This document shows positions 61,340-64,000 of a DNA stretch of 64,000 nt, one piece after another (positions within the stretch are counted from its first letter, which is position 1; each line of letters begins with the position of its first letter). The stretch comes from Homalodisca vitripennis (Eukaryota > Arthropoda > Insecta > Hemiptera > Cicadellidae): the NCBI RefSeq assembly GCF_021130785.1, contig NC_060209.1, positions 20,545,501 through 20,609,500 of the forward strand, in the 5' to 3' direction. Position numbers and translations under genes: made by a program. The notes under the pieces are model-generated. The model searched no databases. It had not been told where the DNA came from and saw only the letters and a list, made by a program, of their open reading frames with translations.

Positions 61340-64000
61340 AACCAAGAATGCCGAAGCTTGTACTATTGGAAAAGAGAATGGATTGCGTGGAGCACTCTTT
61401 TAAGTTACTTGAGAGCAAGCAGAATAGAAAAAATTCTTCAGAAATCCCTCAAGCCTTAAGAAAAGCTAAGTCGTAAGATACGCCTTGTACAACTAAAAAA
61501 TCAGTTTATCATAACCTGACCATTTTTGGAAATAAGAAAGCACATAGCAGCTTGAAAAACCAATTAGACGTTTCAATGCAAGCTGCTAAATTCCAAGCAG
61601 CACCTGTAATGTCAAAACTTGACAAGGAAACCGACGAGTAAAAAAAATCAAAACAATAGTACAATTTACTAATCAGATTTGATAACTTCACCAAAGTCTC
61701 CCCAACTAGGAGTAGAAGCTCAAGTACATCACCACTTCTCCTCTTCACCATCAAGAATATTTTTAAACAAGAACTGCAGAGAAGCATCTAATCCCTCAAA
61801 ATACAAATGAAATGATCACTATGAATAGTGGATAAATATCTAATAAACATACTATTAAATGCCACTGAGCTCGGAAAAGGATAACCATATGAAGAGCTTT
61901 TAAAGAAATATATAAATAGCATAGTAGCTGTCACAACTTCTGTCTTACATTCCGGTAAGAATGATCTTAATGCACTTGACATTGATAAAAAATCGGTGGA
62001 TGCGTAAAATTATGGTAGTCACATCAATGATTCAATGATTCATTAAAATAATTTTTTTTAAAGTTTCCAAGATAAATATCATTCGAGGAAATTACTAAAA
62101 AACAATATTTTGGATCTCAGAACTATAGAAGAGAACAAACTAGTCAGTCATATTTCATTAAAATGTAGACAGACTGGGAAATGAAATTGACAGACTTAAC
62201 CAACTCTTGTCCTTTCATGATCCAGATGTTATAGTTTTGTCAGAATATGGGTTAGATCTTGGTACAGTAAAAAAACCAAAATTTTCATATGCCATCTGGT
62301 TACAGCACTCTGCAGAAAGAATCATATTAAGGGAGGCTCTGTTATTTATAAGCGCCTCAATTTTGTCAATGAAAAAGTATTTCATTGTTGAAAAACATTG
62401 CCAAGAGACCTTTGAAATGTCTGCAGTCATAATTAAAAGAGACACACATTCCTCCTAAACGTCTATCGACCTCCAAAACCATATTTTTCTCATGCATTTA
62501 TAAAGCTTTGGAAGAGTTTCCAAATAACAAGGGGATCTGCATTATTGAAGATTTAAATGTGAACGATCTAGTACCACCAATGGCAAGGACTTTTCTGAAC
62601 AAAACTCTGGCAGCTTTTAATATCAATAGCAACAGGATTTTTTTTTAAACAGCTGCTATTGATGCAGCGTATGTTAATTCTTTCTTGTCCGAAGTACATG
62701 TAAAGATTATTAATGCTGGTATCTCTGATCATACCGGGCAGCTTTTTACTTTCTAGAGTAAAGAAATTACCAACATCTACCAGAAGACGTTTTAATTCTA
62801 ATAACCTGTCTAAACCCAAAGGCCTTTTTGATCTGCAATCCTGGCCATGCCCAGGCTAGATTGGTTGTTGGTTCTACAAGCCAAAAATGTGAAGAAGCTT
62901 GTTCGAATTTTATCAATATCGTTTATCCAGGACTTGATGCTGCCTGTCCTCTTACAGCGCCTTGAGTAAAATCCAAATGGCAGAATAACATGATGAAATT
63001 TAATCCAGAAATTGAAGATCTTAAAAGGGCATTTATATTAGCTCAAAGCGCGTATGTAGTAAGTGGAAATGATGATAACAGGAGAATCGCAGCTCAGAGT
63101 ATGAGGAACTACGATTTGAGACTCGGAGAACATAGACAAGAGGCTAACAAACTTCTGATTACATAGTTAAATAATAAAAGTAAAACAATCTGGCAGATTA
63201 TAAATAATGAAAGGATGATAAAGAAGAAATAGAACCCTGAACAAACATGGTAATTAAACATTGTTTTAGAAAATTTTAACCATTAGTTTGCAAATGTAGC
63301 TGAGGAAATACTCAAACATAACCATCATCATAAAATACCTCTTTTTGAACTAAGTAAAGAGTTCCAAAGACATATATTTTCAAATTTTGAACCAACCGCA
63401 CATAAAGAAGTTTTAAGTATATTGAGCTCTTTAAAGCCAAAATCCTTAACCGATATTGATAAAATAAATTCTAAAGTACTAAAATTCTCCTTAGATAAAT
63501 TTAACCTTCCCATGACTGATCTAAATAATAAACCTTTCTTAAAAGGAACATTTCCATAAAAATTAAAGTTTTCAAACGTCTACCCACTGCATAAACAAGT
63601 AAGCTAAACTGAAGTCAACCATAATAGACCTATTTTTCTGGTGCCAGTTGTATCTAAAGTGATAGAGAAGATTGTTCTTTTAAGACTTCTTGACCATTTA
63701 AGATACAATGGTTTACTTCCTGAGAGACTACATGGCTTCAGGATTACAGATTAGGACATAGTTTTAACCATTTTTCTTGACCTGAGCCTTTGACAGCCTA
63801 GATCACAGATTTATTAAACCCAAACTGACAGCTTTGGGGCTTGGAAATACAGTTTTAAAATGGTTTGAAAGTTATTTGAAAGGAAGATGTCAAATAGTGG
63901 AAACCAAGCTATTTTTGGATGGAGAGTTGATGGTTGGACGATTTCCATAAGTGAAAACAAATAGGGGTGTGATGCAGGGCTCAGTTCTAGAACCTGTTTT
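61340..64000 (+). mobile_element. Non-LTR retrotransposon (CR1/Jockey-like), decayed, cut by the window edge
   Basis: On the + strand, with many stops and shifts: an ORF1-like basic region (61348-62000); the endonuclease start at about 62178-62260 (RLNQLLSFHDPDVIVLSEYG); NVYRPPKPYFSHAFIK at about 62457; DLNVNDLVPPM at about 62553; the ISDH motif at about 62728. The reverse transcriptase follows with VVSKVIEKIVLLRLLDHLRY, motif A in FLDLS-AFDSLDHRF, WFESYLKGRCQIVE and, at the window edge, GVMQGSVLEPVL. The catalytic-box end of RT lies outside. It is inactive because of stops in every domain. Confidence 0.85.

Overview
The window looks like animal, most likely insect, nuclear DNA. It is AT-rich, its genes are split by GT-AG introns, and it is crowded with Tc1/mariner, pogo/Tigger and TTAA-flanked DNA transposons, antisense LINE tails, minisatellites and microsatellites. 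A large ecdysteroid-kinase-like (CHK) gene and the overall transposon mix fit an arthropod; a hemipteran is a guess and is not shown directly. I saw no prokaryotic or viral layout, no CRISPR array and no tRNA or rRNA gene.

The main gene is a + strand orthologue of the Rab GTPase-activating protein TBC1D1/TBC1D4 (AS160), called pollux (plx) in Drosophila. I assembled 20 coding exons from 11902 to 47465. All splice phases agree apart from one single-base shift in exon 8, giving about 1264 residues. The order is: end of the first PTB region, a low-complexity linker, an 18-nt microexon, second PTB domain, a C-x-x-C segment, a Ser-rich linker with a candidate insulin/Akt-type phosphosite, DUF3350, the TBC Rab-GAP domain with both catalytic fingers, a coiled coil, and a long Ser-rich tail. 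The 5' exons (start of PTB1, promoter) were not recognised and are either in the first 11.9 kb or outside the window.

The introns are a transposon graveyard. A series of TTAA-bounded elements (19392-20500 with piggyBac transposase ends, 27645-29056, 30492-31205, 33477-34088, probably 38190-38719) sits with antisense LINE fragments (about 18930-19230, 39680-41110, 45560-45900), two antisense mariner remnants (13555-14469, 44050-45035), a 5S-rRNA-like SINE (29630-29880), a foldback element (37562-38144) and three minisatellites.

Downstream of plx (47466-59600) is a 3' UTR, then a row of DNA transposons with recognisable ends: a 489-bp TTAA MITE, a 1301-bp Tc1/mariner-type element, a 1825-bp TTAA element carrying a Mutator-like transposase with its middle deleted, and a 1959-bp Tigger-like element with TA duplications. 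All contain lesions. On the - strand, 59608-60869 holds an intact single-exon EcKinase/CHK-family kinase-like gene. From about 61340 to the window edge lies a decayed + strand non-LTR retrotransposon with endonuclease and reverse transcriptase remnants.

I found no convincing new multi-gene system. The points most worth a second look are the two R-x-R-x-x-S/T candidate sites in plx (one made by joining the microexon to the next exon), the transposon ending next to that microexon's branch-point region, the frameshifted exon whose acceptor lies in a minisatellite, a probable GC-AG intron, and the CHK kinase with Gln in place of the usual His.
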